This document shows, piece by piece, positions 26,487-34,886 of a stretch of 64,000 nt of DNA. The notes under the pieces were generated by a model. The model did no database searches, was not told where the DNA came from, and saw only the letters and a list, made by a program, of their open reading frames with translations. The stretch is from JAJDUF01 sp965238265 (lineage in GTDB: Bacteria > Chloroflexota > UBA11872 > UBA12225 > JAJDUF01): the NCBI GenBank assembly GCA_965238265.1, contig OZ250185.1:1116001-1180000 (forward strand), given 5' to 3'. How positions within the stretch are numbered: the first letter of the stretch is position 1; every line of letters begins with the position of its first letter. The translations under genes were made by a program, and so were the position numbers.

Positions 26487-26667
26487 TAACCGCCCCAAGC
26501 CCACTCGTTCCACTCGACAGAGTTTCAACGTCTTCATTCAGGACGATGGCACTGGAATGACGGGATACCAACCTCAACGGTCACGTCCGCTGCATGAGCG
26601 GAAGCCGCCGCGCGGCACATCCAACTACCGGCCGCCACCTAGAGACAACAGCGATAAGACCAAGTAG
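26473..26667 (+). CDS. Small DUF6338-partner-like protein
   Basis: A 64-residue protein rich in Arg, Pro, Lys and Gly (MSKRDNRPKPTRSTRQSFNV, FIQDDGTGMTGYQPQRSRPL). It overlaps the end of the DUF6338-like gene by 14 bases, with GGAG just before ATG 26473, so the two are likely coupled. It is probably disordered and soluble. No function known; short disordered proteins next to DUF6338 membrane proteins suggest a bound accessory peptide (inference). Confidence 0.6.
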   Translation: MSKRDNRPKPTRSTRQSFNVFIQDDGTGMTGYQPQRSRPLHERKPPRGTSNYRPPPRDNSDKTK

Positions 26668-26690
26668 GCGCCGATAAAGGGTGTGAGGCT

Positions 26691-29132
26691 TTAGGTAGCG
26701 GCTCCTGGCATGAGCGTTAGCGTGCTCACCGCCTCCTGCGCGGCGGCGGCCCGGTCCAGGGGCAGGTAGTGGTAGCGACCGGCGAGCCATTCCGTGAGCT
26801 GGTCGCCGTAGTGCGGGCTGCCGGGGTGTCCCGATTGCCCCTGTGCGTCAACGGCCCACAGGCCGGGCGGATCGGTGCTCAGGTCGGAAATCAGGCGGTA
26901 GTTGGCGCCCATCGCCGCGCCCCAGTTGGGATCGAACCCCGTATTGCAGACGGTCATCCCGTTGCCACGCACCGGCCGCCCGCCGCGGTCGAGCAGCGTG
27001 CCGAGGTCGCCGCGCTGCGTGAGTACGTGGCGGAGGTGAATCTTGTGCAGTTGCCCCCAGCGCCACTCGGTCATGTCCGGGCCGAGGCGGCCGGTAAGCT
27101 CGTCGAGCGCTGCCGCCAAGGCAGCCACAATCGCCCGTTCGCGCTGGCCGTCCGCAAACCAGCCGTACTCATCGGCTGCGAGGAGCGACGTGGCCAGGCC
27201 GGCGACGGCGCCGGCAACGAGCGCGGCCGTGTCGTCCGGGAACCGCTCGGCGGCCACGCGCTGGCTCCAGTGACCGAAGAACACGTCGAAGATCGTTGCC
27301 CCAGTGCGATCCGTCTCCATGCGACAATCCCACGCTGCCAGCTGCCCGGCTGCCGCTTGGATCCGCGGGTCTGACGACGCCAGAGCTGCACCACACCTGG
27401 CATCATCGTGCAGCTCAGGCGCGGCACCAGGGCTACTGGCAAGCACCTGCAAGAGTGCCGGCACACTGGCCACGGCGCGTAGCGAGAGCACGTCCTGGTG
27501 CATCCGCGCGAAGTCGTCACGGGAGTGCTTGGCTTGCGCTTCAAGCAGCTGGCGCACGCGGCGGGCGCGATAGCCGCTCGCCCAGCGGCCGTACAGGGGA
27601 TAGGGAAAGTCGTCGGGAGCGGTCCGGTTGTTCGCCGAAGCGATCCAGCCGCGCTCCGGGTCGCTCAGTTGCGGCATGCCCTCCCACGGTACCAAGCCCT
27701 GCCACTGGTGCGCCGGGTCCCAGCCGGGGCGGTAGCCCCGTTCCTCGACGGTGCGGACGGGAATCTGACCGGCAGCCTGGTACCCAATATGGCCCGTGTC
27801 ATCTGCCAACACCAGGCTCCACGTCGGCACGCGCCAGCCCCGAACGGCCTGCCGCAACCCGGCGACGGTTTTGGCGCGATCCATCGCCAGCAGCGCCGTG
27901 AGCCAGCCACAATAGATTGTGCCCAGCCAGCGCAACGACACCGGGCCGTTCGCGCGGGCTGGTGCGGGGAGCAGCTCGTCCACGATGGGGCCGTTGCGCG
28001 ACGAGCGAATGGTCTTCCGGACTGATTCGCCGCCCCGCACCTTGATCTCCTCGACCCGCTCCCGTGCCGGTTCCCACCGGCCGTCGTAGAGGAAGGCGCC
28101 GGGGTGGGCCGGGTCCGTGCGTTCCTGGTACAGGTCGCGTTGCGAGCAGATGTTGTTCGTGATGCCCCAGGCCACGTGCTCGTTGCGCCCGAACATCACC
28201 GCCGGCATCCCGGCGTAGGCCATGCCGGTCACATTGAACGAGCCGCCGGCCAGCGTCACCTCGTACCAGCACGACACTGCGGCGAAGGCGATGTGCGGAT
28301 CGCTCGCCACCATCGGTTTGCCGCTCGTGGACCGCGACCCGGCGATGACCCAGTTGTTGCTGCCTAATCCTTCCTCGGGATCGCCGACCGCCGTCCCGAC
28401 TGGCTGCGTCTCGCCTGTGCCGGACGGATACGATCCTGGCGGCAGGATGCTCTCGTCGTCGGCCTCGCCCTCCAGGAACGCGCGGTAGCGCGCGCCCTCG
28501 CCGAGGGTGCGCTTGCCCAGCTCGGGAATGAAGATCACCGGCAGGCGCACCGTCAGGTAGGCGCGGAACTCGCCGGCGATGGCGAGGCAGTCCACCGGCG
28601 ACCACGGTTCAGGGGCGTAGTCCAGCAGATCGAACTCGATGGGCAGACGGTCCCCGCTCGCTGCAATGACCGCGTTGACCCCGTGGGAGAAGGCTGCCAC
28701 CAGCCGCCGGGTTTCGTCGGGCGTCTGCCGCCATTCGGCTTCCGCAATGCGGCTGATGCCAATGGTGCGGGCAACGACATCCGGCTCCAACCCGGCGGGG
28801 CCGAGGATTTCGGCGAGACGCCCCGCTGCCTTGCGGCGTAGATAGTCGAGCTGGAAGAGGCGATCCTGCGCCATCGCGTAGCCGAAGCCGAAGAACAGGT
28901 CCTCGTCGGTATCGGCGGAGATGTGCGGGATGCCCCAGGAATTGCGGTCAATCCTGACTACCCCGTTGACCGCCGCCCGCTGGCTGCCGCTCTGGCCGGG
29001 AACGCGCGCGCGCGTCTCCTCCTGCCACCAAGAATCGAACTCCGCGCGAGACAGCCCGCCGGCGGCGCAGACCGCCTGGACTGACTCGCCATCCCCGAGG
29101 CGCTTGAGCAATTCCTTCGCGTCGAGTTTCAC
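26691..29132 (-). CDS. Penicillin acylase family Ntn-hydrolase
   Basis: An 813-residue penicillin G acylase/cephalosporin acylase-family protein. The alpha chain region has IDRNSWGIPHISADTDEDLFFGFGYAMAQDRL; the expected N-terminal nucleophile after autocleavage is Ser258 in GLGSNNWVIAGS, followed by KPMVASDPH and AWGITNN. It lacks a signal peptide and instead begins with about 45 residues (LLKRLGDGESVQAVCAAGGLSRAEFDSWWQEE) resembling a small helix-turn-helix. It may hydrolyse amides such as acyl-homoserine lactones or acylated amino acids, in the cytoplasm. GTG start with GGGGGGAGG 8 bases upstream. Confidence 0.9.
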   Translation of the reverse strand: MKLDAKELLKRLGDGESVQAVCAAGGLSRAEFDSWWQEETRARVPGQSGSQRAAVNGVVRIDRNSWGIPHISADTDEDLFFGFGYAMAQDRLFQLDYLRRKAAGRLAEILGPAGLEPDVVARTIGISRIAEAEWRQTPDETRRLVAAFSHGVNAVIAASGDRLPIEFDLLDYAPEPWSPVDCLAIAGEFRAYLTVRLPVIFIPELGKRTLGEGARYRAFLEGEADDESILPPGSYPSGTGETQPVGTAVGDPEEGLGSNNWVIAGSRSTSGKPMVASDPHIAFAAVSCWYEVTLAGGSFNVTGMAYAGMPAVMFGRNEHVAWGITNNICSQRDLYQERTDPAHPGAFLYDGRWEPARERVEEIKVRGGESVRKTIRSSRNGPIVDELLPAPARANGPVSLRWLGTIYCGWLTALLAMDRAKTVAGLRQAVRGWRVPTWSLVLADDTGHIGYQAAGQIPVRTVEERGYRPGWDPAHQWQGLVPWEGMPQLSDPERGWIASANNRTAPDDFPYPLYGRWASGYRARRVRQLLEAQAKHSRDDFARMHQDVLSLRAVASVPALLQVLASSPGAAPELHDDARCGAALASSDPRIQAAAGQLAAWDCRMETDRTGATIFDVFFGHWSQRVAAERFPDDTAALVAGAVAGLATSLLAADEYGWFADGQRERAIVAALAAALDELTGRLGPDMTEWRWGQLHKIHLRHVLTQRGDLGTLLDRGGRPVRGNGMTVCNTGFDPNWGAAMGANYRLISDLSTDPPGLWAVDAQGQSGHPGSPHYGDQLTEWLAGRYHYLPLDRAAAAQEAVSTLTLMPGAAT

Positions 29133-29155
29133 TGTGCGTACCTCCCCCCGGACCC

Positions 29156-29233
29156 GTCATTCCCGCGAAAGCGGGAATCCAGGGCCATTCGTGGCCTCCC
29201 GTCAGCCTGGATTGCGGCTTTCGCCGCAATGAC
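29156..29233. repeat. Composite palindromic element, inverted copy
   Basis: GTCATTCCCGCGAAAGCGGG-AATCCAG, spacer CCATTCGTGGCCTCCCGTCAG, then CTGGATTGCGGCTTTCGCCG-CAATGAC. It is the reverse-complement arrangement of the element at 23562-23641. It lies upstream of the penicillin-acylase-family gene. Confidence 0.85.
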
Positions 29234-29322
29234 GAGCGCCTTGGCGCGCTGAATCGCGCCGCTACACAAAAAACCCACCTTTGTCAGCTATGGCCCCCCG
29301 CTATGCAGGGGGCCGGCACAGT

Positions 29323-30192
29323 TCACACCCCGGCCAGTGCTTCCCGGCAACGGCGCAGGGCGGCGACGTGCTCGTCTGTGGTGCTTAAGCCCGCCCCCAT
29401 CGTGTTCACCATCAAGTATGACGCACCGAGCGCTTGCCACCACGCAGCGCGGGCTTGCCACTCGTCCTCGCTCCCCCCGGCGAAGGTCACGGAACCTTCG
29501 ATGCCGATCTCCGCGGGATCGCGTCCGGCCGCTCGCGCATACCGGTGCAAGCGCGCTACCGACTCCTCCGCGTCCTGGCCCGGCTGGAATTGCGGAAACC
29601 ACCCGTCGCCCAGCCGTGCAATCCGGCGCAGCACCGGTTCGGCGCCGCCGCCGAACCAAATGGGGATCGGTCGCTGCACCGGCAGGGGATTGATGCCGGC
29701 ATTGCTGATCGTGTGCCATTGCCCCTCAAAGGTCACGAGCTCCTGCGTCCACAGGGCGCGTAGCACCTGCACCTGCTCCTCGCTACGCCGGCCGCGGTCG
29801 TGGAAGCTCGCGTTCATCACCTCATACTCGACGTGGTTGCGTCCAATCCCAACCCCCAGCCGCAGGCGACCGCCGCTCAGCACGTCAAGCTCCGCGGCCT
29901 GCTTGGCGACCAGCGCCGTCTGCCGCATCGGCAAGATCAGGATGCCGGTTACGAATTCGAGCCGCCGGGTGACCGCCGCCAGATAGGCAAAGAGTACCAG
30001 CGGCTCGTGGAACTGGTCCTCGTGCGTGTACAGCCGCCAGCCGCGGGTGAGGCGGTCCGGATGCGCGCCAATCACGTGCTCATAGGCCACGAGATGGTGG
30101 TAGCCCAGGTCTTCTACGGCCTGGGCGTAGTCGCGGATCACGACCGGATCGGCGCCGAGCTCGGTTTGTGGAAAGACTACCCCGAGTTGCAC
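29323..30192 (-). CDS. LLM-class (luciferase-like) flavin/F420-dependent oxidoreductase
   Basis: A 289-residue TIM-barrel oxidoreductase. It begins MQLGVVFPQTELGADPVVIR; shows YHHLVAYEHVIGAHPDR, FVTGILILPMRQTALVAKQAAELDVLSGGRLRLGVGIG, and PIPIWFGGGAEPVLRR, all hallmarks of the bacterial luciferase superfamily. GTG start with GAGGAGGA 7 bases upstream. Members that use F420 are common in Chloroflexota and Actinobacteria; the coenzyme cannot be decided here. It is downstream of the broken SDR gene on the same strand. Confidence 0.9.
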   Translation of the reverse strand: MQLGVVFPQTELGADPVVIRDYAQAVEDLGYHHLVAYEHVIGAHPDRLTRGWRLYTHEDQFHEPLVLFAYLAAVTRRLEFVTGILILPMRQTALVAKQAAELDVLSGGRLRLGVGIGRNHVEYEVMNASFHDRGRRSEEQVQVLRALWTQELVTFEGQWHTISNAGINPLPVQRPIPIWFGGGAEPVLRRIARLGDGWFPQFQPGQDAEESVARLHRYARAAGRDPAEIGIEGSVTFAGGSEDEWQARAAWWQALGASYLMVNTMGAGLSTTDEHVAALRRCREALAGV

Positions 30193-30207
30193 TGTTTGTC
30201 CTCCTCG

Positions 30208-30290
30208 CTTTGGTCACAGAGCGCACAGAGGATGTTTCTTCCTCGGTCGCATACTCTGTGTGCTCTTGACCGGTCACTGTGGCTGATCGT
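30208..30290. repeat. Inverted family D elements
   Basis: GGTCACAGAGCGCACAGAGG and, facing it, ACTCTGTGTGCTCTTGACCG with GTCACTGTGGCTGAT, between the LLM gene and the broken SDR. Related single copies lie at about 20281, 22095 and 55722. Confidence 0.6.
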
Positions 30291-30299
30291 CTCCTCTCG

Positions 30300-31135
30300 C
30301 TACTGCGCGACGTAGCCGCCATCTACGGGCAGCGCGTGCCCGGTGACGAACGAGGCGGCAGGGGAGCAGAGCCACACGACCGTCTCCGCGACCTCGTTCG
30401 GCCGGCCCAGCCGGCCCAGCGGATGAGCAGCGATCACCTGTGGTTCCTGCTCCGGCCGCTGGGCAAAGATCTGCTCAACCATCGGCGTATGGATAAAGCC
30501 GGGGCACACCGCATTGACCCGGATGCCCTGTTGCGCGTTCTCCAGCGCTGCCGCCTTGGTCAGACCCACGACCCCATGCTTGCTGGCCGCGTAGGCGCTG
30601 CTGACCGCCAGGTCTGCACCACCTATTTCCATCTGATTGTGCAGACCTGGTGTGTCATCCGCCACGGCCGGAGCCAACCAAGCCATAGATCGAGGCGGTA
30701 TTGACGATGGCGCCACCTCCTTGCCGGCGCATCTGGCTAATCTCGTACTTCAAGCACAACCATACTCCCTTGAGGTTGATGCTGATCACCCGATCCCAGG
30801 TTTCTTCCGGGTGTTCGTGGATGAGGCCGCCACCACCGGCCTGCGGTGACGAAACGCCGGGCGTTATTAAAGGCACAGTCTAACCGGCCATAGGCGGCAA
30901 CGGCCTTGTGGACCAGCGCCTCGACCTCGGCAGCCTGCGCTACGTCTGTCCGGACAAAGAGCGCCTCGCCCCCGGCCGCCGCGATTTGCCGGACCGTTTC
31001 CGCGCCGCCCGCGGTATCCACGTCGGCGACGACGACTCTAGCGCCGGCCCGGGCAAACGCCAGCGCCGTCGCGCGGCCGAGGCCGGAGCCGCCGCCCGTG
31101 ACCAGCGCAACCTTCCCCTCCAATAAGCCGGCCAT
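30300..31135 (-). pseudogene. SDR-family oxidoreductase, disrupted
   Basis: Three frames together give one SDR protein. Part 1 (31135 down): LLEGKVALVTGGGSGLGRAT with the TGxxxGxG NAD(P) motif, to DCAFNNA. Part 2: PGVSSPQAGGG, EETWDRVISINLKGVWLCLKYEI, IVNTASIYGLVGS (catalytic Ser). Part 3: SSAYAASKHGVVGLTKAAA (YxxxK) to DGGYVAQ. The first shift fits one extra base in the CCC run at 30859-30861 (GGG on plus). The second lies near a 54-base insert between two CCGCCA copies (30605, 30659) which carries a 12-bp inverted repeat and, in frame, a stop. Probably nonfunctional unless the breaks are assembly errors. Confidence 0.8.
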
Positions 31136-31394
31136 CGCAAGCCTCCCGCCCTGTACTAACCCGTCCTAGGGCATGTCTGCAAGGCACCAGTCCTCCGAGG
31201 GCCTCCGAGTGGTCAGTGGCGCAAGCCGGATTCTAGCGGCTTATCCGGTTGGTGTAAGGTAGTGTAGCCGTACCCCCTCTCAGGAATTGACCCTGGTTGC
31301 TGCAACTCCCCGGATACGTGTGCGTTCTGGGAGTAACCGGTTACGGTGGCAAATAGCTACTGATGCTACTTCGTAGCGACCACGACTTATCTAG
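31136..31394. other. Intergenic, nothing recognised
   Basis: Divergent-side gap between the SDR pseudogene and the 31.4-kb gene; less GC-rich than flanking DNA and without obvious promoter, repeat or RNA motif. Confidence 0.4.
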
Positions 31395-31430
31395 ATGCAA
31401 TCCCGACGAGGAAGCGGAATAGGACGAAGC

Positions 31431-31847
31431 ATGGGCCTAGGCATTAACGATATTCCAATATGGGCAACGGCAGTTGCCACAGCTACCGTTCCCCTACGCC
31501 ATCTGTTCAAGTACCTGTACAGAAAATGGCGTCGCAGAAAAACGGTGAAGCAGAAGGAGATATTGCGAGAATTGAGTGCGAGGCATCCGAAACCTTCTAT
31601 AGGGTACGGTGCGGTGCTTCTCTTATTTACACCATCAGAAAAACCAGGGAGGGGTTTGGAATGGGATAAGCAACGCAAATACCTAAGAGCATCCTTTGAC
31701 TATATTGGTGCCATCACCGGCTTGTGTGATGTACACAATATCTTGAAACCTAACGGACCACAGCATTGTGATAGTTATGGAGGATACTTTGGTGCTTACA
31801 GCTTTACTCCTGAGTACGTTGCTCAATGTTTTGAGGAAGCAGGATAG
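31431..31847 (+). CDS. Membrane-anchored protein with winged-helix-like end (paralogue 1)
   Basis: About 138 residues. An N-terminal hydrophobic segment (IPIWATAVATATVPL) is followed by a basic stretch LYRKWRRRKTVKQKEILREL, then a cytoplasmic part ending GLCDVHNILKPNGPQHCDSYGGYFGAYSFTPEYVAQCFEE. Despite weak overall identity, the order RKW-(x4-5)-QKE-LR-LS and a C-terminal L-H-L-SY-Y-T pattern are shared with the gene at 39295. ATG 31431 follows AGGA at 6 bases; the frame is open from 31395. Codon choice is more AT-rich than its neighbours, suggesting transfer. No named family. Confidence 0.65.
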   Translation: MGLGINDIPIWATAVATATVPLRHLFKYLYRKWRRRKTVKQKEILRELSARHPKPSIGYGAVLLLFTPSEKPGRGLEWDKQRKYLRASFDYIGAITGLCDVHNILKPNGPQHCDSYGGYFGAYSFTPEYVAQCFEEAG

Positions 31848-32022
31848 AACTTGGAACGGTACTCTGGCCCTATCACCGCCGCCCTGTGCCCCACTTCCTC
31901 ATGCTCGACGCACTGCTGCTCGTGTGCAGGGGGCGCACGCAGCGCGGCAAGAGGGGACGAACGCCCAGCACTAGCACACGGTCTAGGCTGGGACCGTCTG
32001 CTGTGACAAGCACCACTAACCC

Positions 32023-33339
32023 CTACTCCAGCCGGAAGAAGGTGCCGGCGATGTAGCGCACGCAGGCCGACTCGGGGACCGGCTCCTCGCCCTCCTGCGT
32101 GGTGATCCAGTAGGCGGCGAAGATCCGTCCGTCCGGCAGCTCGGTGAACACCTCGTAGCCCAAGTCCCACGTGTAGGCGTCACCGCGGATCACAAACTCC
32201 TCGCTCCAGGTCTCGCCCAGATCGTCGCTGACTACGCCGAGAATACCGCGCCCCCCGCGCGCCGGATACTCGCGGCGGGCAAACAAGACGAGAATGCGCC
32301 CGTCGCGTAGCACCAGGCCACGCGGCGACCGGTACCGCGGGCCGCTGCGATCTCCAGGTGCCCGGTCAGGGAGCGGGCCGGTGAGGGGTAAGCTGTAGGT
32401 GCCGGGGCTGACAATCGCGCGTGGCACCGACCAGCTCATGCCGTCGTCTTCCGAAAAAGCCACGTGGGGCCAGTTTTCGGGGAGCTGGTGCATGAGGCAC
32501 ATCAGCCGGTCATCGGGCAGCCGATGCACCCCCAAATAGCTGTAGCCGTGTTTGTAGTCGGGCGTCCGGTGGGCACGGGCCACCTCGCTGACGTGTTGCC
32601 AGCTCAGGCCGTGGTCGTAGCTGACGTAGAAACAGACGGTGTTGCGGTGATAGGTGCTGCCCACAATACCCAGCACGCCGTTGTCGAACTGGACGTGGCC
32701 GAGGTTCACGCAGAGAAACCCGCCGTCGGGCGCCCACGATGGCCCCTCGATCAGCGTGGCGTGGCGCTCCCACGTGCGGCCACGGTCCCGGCTGCGTAGG
32801 GAGAAGGACGGGGGATGCTCGCGGCGACCCAAGTGAAAGTTGATGCCCGGTTCGCGTGGCGAGGCGTTGAGCGTGCGGCCGCCGAAGGGAAACTGCAAAT
32901 ACTCGCCGTGGCAGAAATGAATGATCGCGTCGGGGTCGGTGAGGTCAATCTGCTCGCGCTCCTCCGGCGCGACCGGGCGCAGCCAGTCGAGGATCTCTTC
33001 CAGCGTCCGGTCGTTGTGCCAAATCCAGGCGCGCTCACTATCGGGCCAGGTCCGCCCGTAGTCGAAGGAGCGACTGAGCAGCACGCCGCCGGCCTTGGCC
33101 CCGCGCTCGGTGATCGGGTAGGCGTGCCGGCCCGTGCGGAGCGGCGCCGGCGGGACTTGGTAATCCACCGGTCCCGCCAGGTACGCCACGGCAAGCTCAC
33201 CGTCGCCGAAGTTCCAGATGCCGCCACGGTTGGGACCGTACATGTAGAGCGTCGGATCGTAGTGGACCCGCAGGTGCTCGACCTCCCGCACCGCGACCTT
33301 GCGGACGCCGAGTCGCCGTCGGGACTGATACGTGGCCAT
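32023..33339 (-). CDS. Sialidase-fold (BNR/Asp-box) protein
   Basis: About 438 residues. Six-bladed propeller indicated by Asp-box motifs: SFDYGRTW, SRDRGRTW, SYDHGLSW, SEDDGMSW and SDDLGETW. No signal peptide, so the protein seems cytoplasmic. ATG 33339 is preceded by AGGAGAGGAG; the longer frame to 33375 is disfavoured. Such proteins are called exo-alpha-sialidases, but many act on other uronic or sialic-acid-like substrates, and arginine-triad residues were not confirmed. It stands opposite to, and divergent from, the amidohydrolase. Confidence 0.8.
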   Translation of the reverse strand: MATYQSRRRLGVRKVAVREVEHLRVHYDPTLYMYGPNRGGIWNFGDGELAVAYLAGPVDYQVPPAPLRTGRHAYPITERGAKAGGVLLSRSFDYGRTWPDSERAWIWHNDRTLEEILDWLRPVAPEEREQIDLTDPDAIIHFCHGEYLQFPFGGRTLNASPREPGINFHLGRREHPPSFSLRSRDRGRTWERHATLIEGPSWAPDGGFLCVNLGHVQFDNGVLGIVGSTYHRNTVCFYVSYDHGLSWQHVSEVARAHRTPDYKHGYSYLGVHRLPDDRLMCLMHQLPENWPHVAFSEDDGMSWSVPRAIVSPGTYSLPLTGPLPDRAPGDRSGPRYRSPRGLVLRDGRILVLFARREYPARGGRGILGVVSDDLGETWSEEFVIRGDAYTWDLGYEVFTELPDGRIFAAYWITTQEGEEPVPESACVRYIAGTFFRLE

Positions 33340-33553
33340 CGTGCTCTCCTCTCCTGAGCGAGTGTGCCGCGGCACGGCCGGGGGGAGCCACTGAGTCTAT
33401 ACCCTCTTACCACACACGTTGCCCTGAGCGCGAGGGTCCGCCCGGCCAGCCACCGCTACTGCTGCGCTGTTACGCTTGGACTGCTCACTGCAGCGGCGGC
33501 CCGGCACGCCGTGCTGCCGTGTGCGCCTACCCTCGGGAGGAGAGGAACAGGAG

Positions 33554-34852
33554 ATGTTAGGCCAGACACCACGAGTGATCCGGGCCGGCTGTCTGATTGA
33601 TGGCAGCGGCCAGCCAGCGTTGCGGAATGCCGCCGTCGTGATCGAGGACGGCGTAATCACCTTCGTCGGCCCGGAGGGTGCGCCCGAAGTCCCGGCGGTG
33701 CCGGTTGAGCAGCAGCTCGACGCCCGCGACGGCACTGTCCTCCCCGGCATCATTGATACGCACGTGCATCTCGCCTTCAACACGCGGACCGCGGCTGCCG
33801 TGCCCGCGGTCATCGAGCAGACGCGCACCGACGACCTGACGCTGCTCGGTGGCCGCGTCATCCAGGCGGCGCAGGCGGCGCTCTCCGGCGGGACCACGAC
33901 GCTGCGCGACTGCGGTGCGCCCGGTTTCGTGGCGCTCCGGATCCGCGACCTGATCGCCAGTCGCTTTATCAGCGGGCCGCGGCTGCTGGCCAGTGGCATG
34001 CCCATCACCACGACGGGCGGGCATCTCTGGTGGTGTGGCCTGGAAGCTGATTCGCGGGACGACGTGATCCGCGCGACGCGCATGTTGATCCGTGAGGGCG
34101 TGGACTTCATCAAGATCATGGCGACTGGTGGCGGGATGACCGTCGGGACCAATACGGCCCAGCCCCAGTACGACGCGGAGAAGCTCGAGGCCATCGTGCG
34201 CGAGGCCCGGCGCCTCGGTACCCCCTCCGAGGCCGGGCGTTCCGGGCGCTTGACCACCGCCCACTCCCACTGCGCTGCCGGGCACCTCAACTGTATGGCG
34301 GCCGGCGTGGACATGATCGAGCACTGTAGCTGGAACACTCCCGAGGGTGGCACGCGCTTTGAGCCGGAGGTGGCCAAGCAGTTCGTGGATCACGGCACCT
34401 ACATCAGCATTACCCTCGGCAACACCGCCCGCGGCGTCACGCCCGGCACGCCGGAGTCCGACCTGCCGGCCCGCCTCCGCGAGCAGTGTGAGATCGTGCG
34501 GAAGAAGCACGATCTGGGAGTACGGATCGTCTTCAATAGCGACGCCAGCGCGCCGATCAAGCAGATAGAGGAATTCCCCCGCACGGTTGCCGTGGTCACC
34601 GCGCATGCCGGCCTGTCCCCGGAGACGGCCGTCCACACCATCACCGGCCGCTCGGCCGCAGCCATCGGTCTGGACGGTCTGATCGGACTACTCGCGCCCG
34701 GCCATCTCGCCGACGTGCTCGTCGTTGACGGAGACGTGACCGGCGACATCGCCGCGCTCAGTCAAACCCGCTGGGTGCTGCGCGACGGCGTGGTGCTGTC
34801 CGATGGGCACGGCGTCCTCGCTACCCGCACTACCATCAACCCTGGCTGGTAG
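33554..34852 (+). CDS. Metal-dependent amidohydrolase (imidazolonepropionase/Xaa-Arg-like)
   Basis: About 432 residues. The metal motif is HxH (His70, His72 in IIDTHVHLAF); further ligands are likely the Lys in FIKIMATGGGM (carboxylated lysine candidate), His in TTAHSHCA, His in MIEHCSW and Asp in IVFNSDASAP. The C-terminal HTITGRSAAAIGL-LAPGHLADVLVVDGD is typical of amidohydrolases such as prolidase-like Sgx9260. ATG 33554 follows GGAGGAGAGGAACAGGAG. A cytoplasmic enzyme that cleaves an amide or peptide-like substrate; which one is unknown. Confidence 0.88.
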   Translation: MLGQTPRVIRAGCLIDGSGQPALRNAAVVIEDGVITFVGPEGAPEVPAVPVEQQLDARDGTVLPGIIDTHVHLAFNTRTAAAVPAVIEQTRTDDLTLLGGRVIQAAQAALSGGTTTLRDCGAPGFVALRIRDLIASRFISGPRLLASGMPITTTGGHLWWCGLEADSRDDVIRATRMLIREGVDFIKIMATGGGMTVGTNTAQPQYDAEKLEAIVREARRLGTPSEAGRSGRLTTAHSHCAAGHLNCMAAGVDMIEHCSWNTPEGGTRFEPEVAKQFVDHGTYISITLGNTARGVTPGTPESDLPARLREQCEIVRKKHDLGVRIVFNSDASAPIKQIEEFPRTVAVVTAHAGLSPETAVHTITGRSAAAIGLDGLIGLLAPGHLADVLVVDGDVTGDIAALSQTRWVLRDGVVLSDGHGVLATRTTINPGW

Positions 34853-34886
34853 TGCCGCGAGGTTGAGCGGTTTCACAACGCTCTAG

